Shown: positions 52,436-60,594 of the stretch, one piece after another
How the letters are laid out: each line of letters begins with the position of its first letter
How positions within the stretch are numbered: position 1 is the stretch's first letter
Assembly: GCA_046160305.1 (NCBI GenBank)
Contig: JBJXGX010000151.1
Coordinates: 1-64,000 of the forward strand
Source of the DNA: SHXR01 sp046160305
Lineage (GTDB): Bacteria; Pseudomonadota; Gammaproteobacteria; Burkholderiales; SG8-39
Length of the DNA stretch: 64,000 bases
Direction: 5' to 3'
Program-made: the position numbers and the translations under genes
The notes under the pieces: model-generated
What the model was told of the DNA's origin: nothing
Database searches by the model: none
The model's input: the letters and a program-made list of their open reading frames with translations, nothing else

Positions 52436-53324
52436 TGGTTCCGAACCAGCGTTTGAAGTTTTGCATCATTCGCGCATCGAGCAGTCCGCTCGGGCGCACC
52501 ACCATGGCGACGATGATCAACGTGCCGAAGAGGAGGTTCCGCCAGTCACCGAGAAATCGCAGCGCCTCCACCAGGATGCCCTGGACGAAAATCACCGCGA
52601 GCAAGGTGCCGAACACGCTCGCCATGCCGCCGATGATCGGGTAGGCCACCGCGAACACCGACTGCAAGACGCCAAATGCGAGATGCTCGATATGCGTCGT
52701 GTAATGGGCGTAGAGGCCACCCGCGATCCCGGCGATGCCACCACCGATCGTCATCGCACTCACTTTTACCGCGGTGAGATTGATCCCGACCGACTGCGCC
52801 GCCACCTCGTCGTCGCCGACCGCTCGCAGGACCGCACCGTAACGCGATCGATCGATCCACCACACCGCGGCCATGACCAGAATCACGAAGACCCATACGA
52901 ACACCATGACATCGAATGTCGTCCAGCCGTTCTCGGGGAAGAAGCGTATTTGCCGAAAGCCTTCAGGGCCGAGCGGGCCGACCCGCACATTGCCCTTTTG
53001 CACCTGGTAGTCGAAGTTGAAGAAGAACAGGCGCACGCCCTCGCCGAACGCGAGCGTCGCGATGACCAGCATCAATCCGCGCACGCGCAGGGCGGGAAAG
53101 CCTACGGCACCCGCGAACGCCGCACCGAGAAAGCCGCCCGCTATCAATGCGGGAACGATATGCCAGCCGAACAGCACGGTCAGCATGCCCGAGGCGTACG
53201 CGCCCAACGCATAGAACGCCGCCTGGGCCATGCTCATCTGGCCGGTATGCAGGACGATATAGGCGGACAGGCCCAGCAGCGTGTGTATGCCGATGATTTG
53301 AATGAGACCGAAATAGAATTCCAT
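52419..53324 (-). CDS. LIV-type ABC permease, LivM family (first set)
   Basis: A 301-residue LivM permease: LSAYIVLHTGQMSMAQAAFY, VGFPALRVRGLMLVIATLAF, VLRAVGDDEVAAQSVGINLT (coupling loop) and GGMASVFGTLLAVIFVQGIL. About eight TM helices. It differs clearly from the second LivM copy (49150), so the two sets are not a recent tandem duplication. The partner LivH lies 16 bases upstream. Confidence 0.93.
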   Translation of the reverse strand: MEFYFGLIQIIGIHTLLGLSAYIVLHTGQMSMAQAAFYALGAYASGMLTVLFGWHIVPALIAGGFLGAAFAGAVGFPALRVRGLMLVIATLAFGEGVRLFFFNFDYQVQKGNVRVGPLGPEGFRQIRFFPENGWTTFDVMVFVWVFVILVMAAVWWIDRSRYGAVLRAVGDDEVAAQSVGINLTAVKVSAMTIGGGIAGIAGGLYAHYTTHIEHLAFGVLQSVFAVAYPIIGGMASVFGTLLAVIFVQGILVEALRFLGDWRNLLFGTLIIVAMVVRPSGLLDARMMQNFKRWFGTNGRPA

Positions 53325-53340
53325 GCGATCGCGGAGGCGT

Positions 53341-54210
53341 TCAGGTCTTCTTGGCGAATATGCCGTCGGGACGGAAAATGAGAAACACGAAGAGCAGCAT
53401 CATCACATAGAGGTCACGCTCGGTGACGCCTCGCAGGTGCTGGAAAAGATTCTCCAGACCACCCACCATGAGCCCGGCTACGATCGCCCCGGGAATGCTT
53501 CCCAACCCACCGATGACCGTGACGATCAGGCCTTTCACGGTAAGCGGCCCGCTGATGAGGATGGAGAGCGTGCCGATCGCAGAGCAGATCAGCGCGCCGG
53601 CCACGCCACCCAGAATGCCGGTGATGACGAACGTGAGCGCATTCACCTGCGTCACCCGAATGCCGCATAGCTGTGCCGCGACCGGCTGCTGCGCAACCGC
53701 ACGCGTCGCGAGCCCCAAGCGGGTTCGATGCAAAAGGAGAAGCAGTACGACCATGCATACGACGCAGACGAAGAACATCAGGATCAGGTCGCCGCGCACT
53801 GAAATCTCCCCCGCACGGAGCATGACGTCCTCGATCATCGGCGGATAGTTCTGCGGCATCCCCTGCGTGGCATGGGAGATCAATTCGTCGATGAGCAGCA
53901 GCATGCCCACGGTCGACATCAGGGTCGCGTTCTCATTCCGCACCGGGATCAGATGGAAGCAGATGTAGTAGATGAGGTACCCGATGACGCCGCCCGTTAC
54001 GAGCGCCAACAAGAAAATAACGAGCGACGGTGCGTTCGGAAACAGGTTGAACAAGATGAGCGCCGCGTAGGCGCCGCCGATCGAGGCGCTCGCATAGGAC
54101 ATGTTGAGCTTGTGCATCACGCCGAATACGAGCGTGAAGCCGATACCGATCAGCGAATAGGTCGCCCCGAACAGGAGCCCGTCGAGCACGGCTTGGATGA
54201 AATCGAACAT
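53341..54210 (-). CDS. LIV-type ABC permease, LivH family (first set)
   Basis: A 289-residue LivH permease: FGATYSLIGIGFTLVFGVMH, KLNMSYASASIGGAYAALIL, RAVAQQPVAAQLCGIRVTQV (coupling loop) and VIGGLGSIPGAIVAGLMVGG. It is the first permease gene after the binding protein, with a terminator in the 123-base gap between. No recognisable Shine-Dalgarno differs from its neighbours. A functional pair with LivM at 52419 is expected. Confidence 0.93.
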   Translation of the reverse strand: MFDFIQAVLDGLLFGATYSLIGIGFTLVFGVMHKLNMSYASASIGGAYAALILFNLFPNAPSLVIFLLALVTGGVIGYLIYYICFHLIPVRNENATLMSTVGMLLLIDELISHATQGMPQNYPPMIEDVMLRAGEISVRGDLILMFFVCVVCMVVLLLLLHRTRLGLATRAVAQQPVAAQLCGIRVTQVNALTFVITGILGGVAGALICSAIGTLSILISGPLTVKGLIVTVIGGLGSIPGAIVAGLMVGGLENLFQHLRGVTERDLYVMMLLFVFLIFRPDGIFAKKT

Positions 54211-54284
54211 CGCGGATATCGGAGTGCGGAGGCGGGCAGGGCGTCCAGGGCGTCTATAGATTGGGCGGCTATGGCCGGTGCATC

Positions 54285-54315
54285 AAAAAACCCGCCCCGG
54301 GCATCCGGGACGGGT
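54285..54315 (-). terminator. Intrinsic terminator between binding-protein and permease genes
   Basis: On the minus strand ACCCGTCCCGG (54315-54305), a four-base loop and CCGGGGCGGG (54300-54291) form a GC-rich stem with one mismatch, then six T (54290-54285). It lies just after the binding-protein stop and before LivH, so it likely lowers permease expression relative to the binder, as in many ABC operons. Confidence 0.85.
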
Positions 54316-54333
54316 CTTGCTTCCTCTTCCGGA

Positions 54334-55533
54334 CTACAGCGGATTGTGCAGGACGACCCAGTGGCCACCTTTCGCATGCACGAACACGAACGGCTTGTCC
54401 GCTTCGCGATCTTCAGTGCGCTTGACCACGCCGAGCAGTCCGTTCGTTTGTTTCAGGCTGGCGAGCGCGTCGCGAATCTTGCGACGATCGGCCTGGACCG
54501 ATGCCGCATCTTTCTTGCCCGAGATCTTGGCGGCCTCGATGGCGTCCTTGATGATGAACACGTTCTCCCATGCCGCCATACTGTGCAGGTCGGCCGCGCC
54601 CTTGAACTTCGCGGTGGCGTCTGCCGCGAACTTGGAGTCCTTGCCCACCGGCGCGAAGCTCGTCGGGATGATCATCCCTTCGGCCTGCTTCGGGCACCCC
54701 TGCAACGTCTCGAGGCTGGACGTGCTGGTAAGCCCCACCACCAGCTTCGGCTTCACCCCCTGGCGCTGCATCTCCTTCAGCACGCCGCAGGTCGTGAAGG
54801 GATGGGCCGCGATCGACACGACGTCCGGATTCGCCTTCTTGATCTCACGCACCTGGGTCGAGAAGTTGGTGTCGTTCAAGAGCCATTTCGATTCGCCCAG
54901 CACTTGATAGCCGTTCACCTGCGCGCGATCCTTCATCACCGCATACCACGAGGCGCGCGAATGGGCAAAGTCTTCCTCGACACCGCCATAGATCGTCTTC
55001 ACCTCGGGGTGCTGCGTCTTCAGCCAGTAGAAAAGCGAGGCGTACATCGTCATTTCGCTTGGCACATTGCGGAACGCCCACTCGGAGATCTTGGCGAGGC
55101 CGACCTTGATCGCAACGTCGGTGAAGATCGGAAATTGCAGGCCGGTGTCACTGGCATCACCGACCTTCTTCTGAAGAACGCCAAACAGCGGCTCCGCGAC
55201 ATTCGAACAGGTGGGTCCGATCGCAACCAGCGTATCGGTACCGGCCAGCCGGCGTACGACGGAAATGCCTTCTTCGGCAGTGCATCGATCGTCGAGATAT
55301 TCGCCAAGCGCCATCTTTGCGGTGGTGCCATCGCCCAACTTGACGCCGCCGGCTTTGTTCACCTCGGCGACAGCCGCGTTGAGCGCCGCTTCGCTATTGA
55401 GGCCGAACAATCGCAGAACCCCCGACTTGGTGCCGAACCCGGTGATCTTGACCGTCGCCTCCTGTGCGAAGGCCGATCCGACGGTCAGCGTCGCTGCAAA
55501 GACCGCAGCAACCGCAAATGCGAGCTTGCTCAT
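54334..55533 (-). CDS. LIV-type ABC transporter substrate-binding protein
   Basis: This 399-residue type I periplasmic binding protein has a Sec signal peptide (1-23, MSKLAFAVAAVFAATLTVGS core, ending AFAQ). The family pattern includes VRRLAGTDTLVAIGPTCSNV, DTGLQFPIFTD and VVSIAAHPFTTCGVLKEMQR in the second lobe, with FIIKDAIEAAKISGKKDAAS near the end. The ligand is unknown; such proteins bind branched-chain amino acids, amides or aromatic acids. It begins the operon and is followed by a strong terminator. Two permease pairs depend on this single binder within the window. Confidence 0.93.
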   Translation of the reverse strand: MSKLAFAVAAVFAATLTVGSAFAQEATVKITGFGTKSGVLRLFGLNSEAALNAAVAEVNKAGGVKLGDGTTAKMALGEYLDDRCTAEEGISVVRRLAGTDTLVAIGPTCSNVAEPLFGVLQKKVGDASDTGLQFPIFTDVAIKVGLAKISEWAFRNVPSEMTMYASLFYWLKTQHPEVKTIYGGVEEDFAHSRASWYAVMKDRAQVNGYQVLGESKWLLNDTNFSTQVREIKKANPDVVSIAAHPFTTCGVLKEMQRQGVKPKLVVGLTSTSSLETLQGCPKQAEGMIIPTSFAPVGKDSKFAADATAKFKGAADLHSMAAWENVFIIKDAIEAAKISGKKDAASVQADRRKIRDALASLKQTNGLLGVVKRTEDREADKPFVFVHAKGGHWVVLHNPL

Positions 55534-55845
55534 CTGTCTTCTCCTGAAGAAGAACCGCCCCTGTAGATCGGGCCCGTGCTCGAAGCAGAGGGGGTTAGCC
55601 GGGAGACACTACGACCGAATCAAGAGGCTGTCAATCGTGTTGCATGCATCGCGCTAGGCGCACCGGTCCGTGGTGCGGATTTCGGTGCACTGCACAATTT
55701 CATGCCGGGCCATTGGTCGCGCTTGTGCCTGCCCTTACGCGCGTGCTCATGCATCGCCGCTAAAGCGGACTCGCAGGGGATCTTGCGCGCCGCCCGCGAT
55801 TGACCAACAATGCGTGGGTCATCTTCTTCCTGAAAAGGAGCGCCC
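55534..55845. other. 312-base divergent intergenic region
   Basis: No supported gene. The promoter of the LIV-type operon (reading left) and that of the YdhR-like gene (reading right) must lie here, but no clear -35/-10 pair or operator is visible. AGGAG (near 55834) serves the YdhR-like gene. Confidence 0.4.
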
Positions 55846-56181
55846 ATGATCACCGCCCATGTCCGCTACACGCTGCCGGTGTCGATCGACCACGACGCAT
55901 GCCTCGCCCACTTCGCCAAGATCGCACCGGGATTCCGCGGCGTAAAGGGGCTGATCAGCAAACACTTCATCTGGAGTGAGAGCGGGGTCGCCGGGGGCGT
56001 CTACCAGTGGGAAACCCTGGCGGATGCAAAGGCGTTCTATACCGGGCCGTGGCGCCAGGGCATTGTCGATCGCTACGGCATGGAGCCGCAGATCGACTAC
56101 TACTCGGTGTTCGCGGTTACCGATAACGCCGCCGGCACGGTGAACGTACTGGGTGAGCCGATGAAAAAGAAAGCCGCCTAG
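55846..56181 (+). CDS. YdhR-like monooxygenase-fold small protein
   Basis: A 111-residue protein with the dimeric alpha-beta barrel pattern of YdhR: VRYTLPVSIDHDACLAHFAK, GFRGVKGLISKHFIWSESGV, GGVYQWETLADAKAFYTGPW, RYGMEPQIDYYSVFAV. The family is suspected to be a small monooxygenase or ligand-binding protein; E. coli YdhR has no confirmed substrate. The stop TAG (56179-56181) is convergent with that of the next gene, sharing the palindrome CTAG. Cytoplasmic. Confidence 0.85.
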   Translation: MITAHVRYTLPVSIDHDACLAHFAKIAPGFRGVKGLISKHFIWSESGVAGGVYQWETLADAKAFYTGPWRQGIVDRYGMEPQIDYYSVFAVTDNAAGTVNVLGEPMKKKAA

Positions 56182-56765
56182 GATTTCAACAGCTCTTCGA
56201 CGTACCGCAGCCGATCCTGCCCGAAGTGCATGCGCGGCCCGACAAAGAAGGTCGGTGCGCCGAATACTCCGCGCGCAACAGCTTCGTCGGTCGCCGCCTT
56301 CAGGGCGTCCTTCACCGACTGATCCTGGGTCGCTGCAAAGAGTTTGGGCGCATCAAACCCCGCCGCCTTGAGCACCTTGCCAATGACGGCCGGGTCGTTC
56401 ATGTTCTCCGCGTCCGCCCAGATTGCTTTGAACATCGCGTCGGAATATTTCACCAACGTGCCTTCGCGAAGGGCATGGATCGCACCACGCATGAGTGCAA
56501 GCGTGTTGATGGGGAAGTGCGGATTCCACTGAAACGCCACGCCGTAGCGGCGCGCGAAGTCTTCGATGTCCGCACGCATCCACTTGCCCTTTGCAGCGAC
56601 CTCCACCGGTGAGCGGTTGTTCGTCGCCTGGAAAACGCCCCCCAGAAGAATAGGTTTGTACCGGATGGTCGCGCCGGTGCTTGCCGCGAGCTTGGGCAAC
56701 TGCGTGTAGGCGAGGTAGCTGGTCGGGCTGCCGTAGTCGAAATAGAAGTCGACGGATTTGGACAT
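56178..56765 (-). CDS. 2-hydroxychromene-2-carboxylate isomerase-like DsbA-family protein
   Basis: A 195-residue thioredoxin-fold protein. DFYFDYGSPTSYLAYTQLPK places a Ser in the active site where DsbA has CxxC, the hallmark of HCCA isomerase/glutathione S-transferase kappa. IRYKPILLGGVFQATNN, FPINTLALMRGAIHALREG and GVFGAPTFFVGPRMHFGQDR are further landmarks. NahD isomerises a naphthalene/salicylate-pathway intermediate using glutathione; many homologues act in other aromatic routes. The ATG at 56765 is the standard start. It is 36 bases after the SDR gene and probably in one unit with it. Confidence 0.92.
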   Translation of the reverse strand: MSKSVDFYFDYGSPTSYLAYTQLPKLAASTGATIRYKPILLGGVFQATNNRSPVEVAAKGKWMRADIEDFARRYGVAFQWNPHFPINTLALMRGAIHALREGTLVKYSDAMFKAIWADAENMNDPAVIGKVLKAAGFDAPKLFAATQDQSVKDALKAATDEAVARGVFGAPTFFVGPRMHFGQDRLRYVEELLKS

Positions 56766-56800
56766 GCAAGTCTCCTCTTGACTCTTAAGAATCGTGCGGT

Positions 56801-57532
56801 TCAAGCCATCGGCTCCAGCCATGGTCGCATGTCGAGCTCGAATGTCCACGCGCTGCGCTTCTGTTTGTGCAATGCCCAGTAGGTATCGGCGATGTCATCC
56901 GGGGCGAGCAGTCCATCGGCCGGGCGCGACGCAACAAGCTCGGGAAATCGTTCCCGCACAAAGGGCGTATCGATCGGCCCGTCGATCACGACATGGACGA
57001 TATGCAGGCCCTCCTTGCCGAACTCGCGGGCCATGGACTGCGCGAGAGCGCGCAGGCCGAACTTTGCGCCCGCGAAAGCCGAATAGCCTTCCGAGCCACG
57101 TATCGCCGCCGTCGCACCGGTAAAAAAAATCGACCCCCGGCCCCGTGGGGCCATGACCTTCGCCGCTTCGCGCCCGGTAAGAAAGCCCGCCATGCAGCCC
57201 ATCTCCCACACCTTGAAATACACCCGCGCGGTGGTTTCGCGCAGCTTGAAGAACACGTTGGCGCCGATGTTGAAGACGACGATCTCAAGTTTGCCGATGT
57301 CGCGCTCGATGCGTTCGAACAATGCGATCACCTGCTCCTCGCGGCGCGCATCGCAGCCGAACGCATGAACCGCACCACCCGCGGCCCGGATCTGCTCGAC
57401 GAGCGGCGCGAGCTTATCTTCGTTCCGTCTTGCGACGCAGACCTTCAGCCCTTCTTGCGCGAAGCGCCGGGCGAGCGCGGCACCGAGGCTGTCGCCCGCG
57501 CCAATCACGAGCGCCGTGTCAGGGGTGCTCAC
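56801..57532 (-). CDS. SDR family oxidoreductase
   Basis: A 243-residue short-chain dehydrogenase. TALVIGAGDSLGAALARRFA is the TGxxxGxG-type NAD(P) loop (here GAGDSLG). NIGANVFFKLRE replaces the usual NNAG, which is a deviation. The catalytic Tyr-Lys pair would be the expected YxxxK; here GYSAFAGAKFGLRALAQSMA supplies Y-S-A-F-A-G-A-K with seven residues between, so the exact catalytic set is not the classical one. It may be a divergent or atypical SDR. GTG at 57532 follows GGAGAA; an ATG at 57562 is an alternative. It precedes the HCCA-isomerase-like gene and diverges from a GST gene. Confidence 0.85.
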   Translation of the reverse strand: MSTPDTALVIGAGDSLGAALARRFAQEGLKVCVARRNEDKLAPLVEQIRAAGGAVHAFGCDARREEQVIALFERIERDIGKLEIVVFNIGANVFFKLRETTARVYFKVWEMGCMAGFLTGREAAKVMAPRGRGSIFFTGATAAIRGSEGYSAFAGAKFGLRALAQSMAREFGKEGLHIVHVVIDGPIDTPFVRERFPELVASRPADGLLAPDDIADTYWALHKQKRSAWTFELDMRPWLEPMA

Positions 57533-57653
57533 GTTTTCTCCGTTATCAGGTTGTGGGATCATGCACCTGTGCGCTGCCCGCCTACGCGCGGTGCGCTTTC
57601 CAGTTTAATGGGCAATCCGAGACGATGCCACACCGACAATCAAGGGGGGCTGC

Positions 57654-58343
57654 GTGCCACCGAATGATCTGACCCTGTGGGGAATGGGAACCGTGCGGCA
57701 GTTGCGCCCACACTGGATGCTCGCCGAGCTTGGCCTCGAGTACGACTATCACGCCTTCCATCCGCGCAGCGGTCAGACGACCACGCCTGAATTCCTTGCG
57801 ATTAATCCGCGGCATAAAGTGCCGGTGCTCCGGCATGGATCGCTCCTCATCACCGAAAGTGCCGCGATCGCGCAGTATCTGAGTGATGCATTTCCGGCGA
57901 AGGCCGGGCTCTACGCGCCACGCGATGCGGCCGGCCGGGCGCGGGTCGCCGAGTGGTGCTACTTCGCCATGACCGAGCTGGATGCGCATGCGCTTTACAT
58001 CATTCGCCGGCATGCGGATCTGAAGCATCTCTATGGTGACGCACCCGCGGCGGTCGATGCGGCGCGGGAATATTTTGCCGATCAGTTCAATGCCGTCGTA
58101 CCCCGCATCGAGGCGGCCGGCGAGTTCCTGGTGGGGGATGGATTGAGTGTCGCCGATATCGTGCTGGTGACGACCCTCGACTGGGCGATTTCGGCGGGAC
58201 TGCCGATCGCGGCCTCCGCGCGTGCCTATCGCGATCGGCTCGCGGCACGCGCCGCGTATCGCACCGCGCACGCACGCACCTTCCCGAACGCGGGTGTCAC
58301 GCCAATCGGCGTGCAGCCGTATTCACCTCCAGAGAAAGGTTAG
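57654..58343 (+). CDS. Glutathione S-transferase family protein
   Basis: The 229-residue protein has an N-terminal thioredoxin-like domain with LTLWGMGTVRQLRPHWMLAE, NPRHKVPVLRHGSLLITESA (cis-Pro before V and the ES glutathione contact) and a helical C domain ending VADIVLVTTLDWAISAGLP. The start is GTG at 57654 after AAGGGGGG, a strong site. It could take part in glutathione-dependent isomerisation together with the HCCA-isomerase-like protein, which also uses glutathione. It leads a plus-strand run with the CoA transferase gene, six bases apart. Confidence 0.92.
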   Translation: MPPNDLTLWGMGTVRQLRPHWMLAELGLEYDYHAFHPRSGQTTTPEFLAINPRHKVPVLRHGSLLITESAAIAQYLSDAFPAKAGLYAPRDAAGRARVAEWCYFAMTELDAHALYIIRRHADLKHLYGDAPAAVDAAREYFADQFNAVVPRIEAAGEFLVGDGLSVADIVLVTTLDWAISAGLPIAASARAYRDRLAARAAYRTAHARTFPNAGVTPIGVQPYSPPEKG

Positions 58344-58348
58344 CGATC

Positions 58349-59548
58349 ATGGCCGGTCCATTGGCGGGTGTTCGTGTGCTGGACCTGACCACGATGGTCT
58401 CGGGGCCGGTTGCCACGATGATGTTGGCCGATCAGGGCGCCGACGTGATCAAGATTGAATCACCGGGTGGCGATTTAATGCGCAACTACGGGACCGGTGC
58501 GAACGGCATGGCCGCGTCGTTCCTGTCATGCAATCGCAGCAAACGTTCGCTCGCGCTCGACCTGAAGACGCCCGAAGGTCTGGCGATCGTGAAGCGACTG
58601 GTGCCGACGGCCGATGTGCTGGTCCAGAACTTCCGGCCGGGCGCCATCGAACGAATGGGGCTTGGCGAGGATGTCGTGCGTGCGTTGCGGCCGGATATCA
58701 TCTTCGTGTCGATCAGCGGCTTCGGTGAATCGGGGCCCTACGCGCATCAGCGTGTCTACGATCCGGTGATCCAGGCGCTCTGCGGATTGGCCGAAATCCA
58801 GGCCGACTACCATGTCGACGGCCGACCGCGGATGGTGCGCACCATCATTCCGGATAAGACCACCGCACTTTGCGCTGCGCAGGCGATCACTGCCGCGCTC
58901 TTCGCGCGCGAGCGGAGCGGCGAAGGCCAGCATATCCGGTTGGCGATGCTCGATGTGATGATCGGCTACCTGTGGCCTGAAGCCATATCGACCTTGACCA
59001 TCGTCGGCAAGGAGGTCGATCCGTCGAAGGGACAGATCATCGGCGACATGGTCTACAAGACCCTCGACCGCTATATCACCGCAAGCGCCGTATCCGATGC
59101 CGAGTGGGCGGGTCTTTGTCGTTCGCTTGAACGCGAAGACCTGATCGACGAGCCACGCTTCAAGACGGTTTCGTTGCGGACGCAGAATGGCGCGGAGCGG
59201 CGCGCCTTGCAGCGTGAAGAAATCGCGAAGTGGCCCTCCGCAGAGCTTCTGCAGAAGCTCGATCGCGCGGGCGTGCCGTGTGCTCCGATTCTGAGTCGCG
59301 TCGAATTGCTGGACGATCCGCAGGTCCGCGAGAACAAGCTGCTCGAGATCCACGATCTTGAGGGTGGGGCTAAGGTGCGACAGCCGCGACCGGCAGCGCG
59401 GTTCGATCGGACGCCCTCGGCAATTTCCTCAATGGCACCGCAGCTTGGCGCGCACAACGCTTCGATCCTTGGCGAGCTTGGATACGCCACCGATGAGATC
59501 GAGCGCATGGCGCGGGTCGGTGTGCTGGTTGGTGCTCAAGGCCGCTAA
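58349..59548 (+). CDS. Class III CoA transferase (CaiB/BaiF family)
   Basis: A 399-residue enzyme of the usual length. GVRVLDLTTMVSGPVATMML, ADVIKIESPGGDLMRNYG, VQNFRPGAIERMGLGEDVV and the active-site Asp of the family, probably in IIPDKTTALCAAQAITAALF or the adjacent strand. It transfers CoA between carboxylic acids without ATP. The stop overlaps the next ATG (TAATG), so a Bug binder is directly coupled; acid capture and CoA transfer could serve the same substrate. Preceded six bases upstream by the GST gene. Confidence 0.92.
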   Translation: MAGPLAGVRVLDLTTMVSGPVATMMLADQGADVIKIESPGGDLMRNYGTGANGMAASFLSCNRSKRSLALDLKTPEGLAIVKRLVPTADVLVQNFRPGAIERMGLGEDVVRALRPDIIFVSISGFGESGPYAHQRVYDPVIQALCGLAEIQADYHVDGRPRMVRTIIPDKTTALCAAQAITAALFARERSGEGQHIRLAMLDVMIGYLWPEAISTLTIVGKEVDPSKGQIIGDMVYKTLDRYITASAVSDAEWAGLCRSLEREDLIDEPRFKTVSLRTQNGAERRALQREEIAKWPSAELLQKLDRAGVPCAPILSRVELLDDPQVRENKLLEIHDLEGGAKVRQPRPAARFDRTPSAISSMAPQLGAHNASILGELGYATDEIERMARVGVLVGAQGR

Positions 59549-60540
59549 TGCCACGCATGATGATTCTCTCAATCTCGTTGCGGGTCGCATGCATGCTCGC
59601 AATCCCGTTGTGCGCTGGTTTTTCCGCGCCTGCGTATGCTCAACTGGACTATCCGAACCGCCCCATCCGACTCATGACGCCGGCCGCGCAAGGCGGTACA
59701 ACCGACATCCTCGCGCGCGTGATCGGTGCCCGCTTGGCCGAGGTGTTCAAGCAGAATGTGCTCGTGGAGAATCGCGCGAGCGCCTCAGGTGTAATCGCCG
59801 GAGAGATCACGGCGAATGCGCCTCCTGACGGCTACACGCTCTTGCTCGCCTATCACCAGCACACGGTCAACGCCGCGTTGAATCCGAAGCTCCCGTATCA
59901 CGCGGTAAATAGCTTCACCCCGATCACGCAGCTCACGACGGCCGGACTCATGCTGGTCGTCAACCCTTCCGCACCGGTGAAGGATCTCGAGGGCTTCATC
60001 GACTGGACGAAAAACTTCAAAGGCGCTCTCAATTTCGGTTCAGCGGGCAACGGCAGCGGCGGGCATCTCGCGGGCGAGCTCTACAAACTGATGACCGGCG
60101 CGAAGGCCGAGCACATTCCGTACAAAGGGATGGCGCCCGCGCTGATGGACCTGATCGCCGGGCAATATCAATTCTCGTTCGCCGGCATGCAGGCCTCGCA
60201 GGCGCTCGCGCGCGGTGGGAAGTTGCGGGCGATTGCCGTGACAACCCCGAAACGCATTGCCGCACTTGCCGATCTTCCCGCGGTCGCGGAACGCCTGCCG
60301 GGATTCGAAGTGGTCGGCTGGTACGGCATCATCGGACCGGCGAAATTGCCGAGCGCTATCGTTACGCGCCTCAATGAAGAACTCGTGAAAATTCTCAATC
60401 AATCCGATGTACGCGATCGGATCATTGCCGACGGCGCGGAACCGGTGGGCAGCGCGCCCGAAGCATTTCGCCAGTTCATGCACGCCGATCTGGAAAAATG
60501 GGCGAAGGTCGTGAAGGATAGCGGCGCGAAGCTCGACTAG
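59548..60540 (+). CDS. Bug/TctC family substrate-binding protein (intact)
   Basis: A 330-residue binder with a signal peptide (1-31, ending PAYAQ). RLMTPAAQGGTTDILARVIG, VLVENRASASGVIAGEITAN and HIPYKGMAPALMDLIAGQYQ fit the family, with the PPGG turn replaced by AAQGG. The ATG shares one base with the CoA-transferase stop. Fused operons of a CoA transferase and a Bug binder are common in Bordetella-like genomes. Ligand unknown; a carboxylate is expected. It is the only intact Bug on the plus strand. Confidence 0.94.
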   Translation: MPRMMILSISLRVACMLAIPLCAGFSAPAYAQLDYPNRPIRLMTPAAQGGTTDILARVIGARLAEVFKQNVLVENRASASGVIAGEITANAPPDGYTLLLAYHQHTVNAALNPKLPYHAVNSFTPITQLTTAGLMLVVNPSAPVKDLEGFIDWTKNFKGALNFGSAGNGSGGHLAGELYKLMTGAKAEHIPYKGMAPALMDLIAGQYQFSFAGMQASQALARGGKLRAIAVTTPKRIAALADLPAVAERLPGFEVVGWYGIIGPAKLPSAIVTRLNEELVKILNQSDVRDRIIADGAEPVGSAPEAFRQFMHADLEKWAKVVKDSGAKLD

Positions 60541-60594
60541 GCGGCCATCGCAGCCGCGTGATCAATGAACAACGTGAACAAGAAGGGGAGCGCT

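Noticed and set aside
53872..55566. Long open frame on the plus strand (about 560 codons)
   Set aside because: It is antisense to the LivH and binding-protein genes. In GC-rich DNA the third-codon bias of one strand opens the opposite frame; the product has no recognisable domain.
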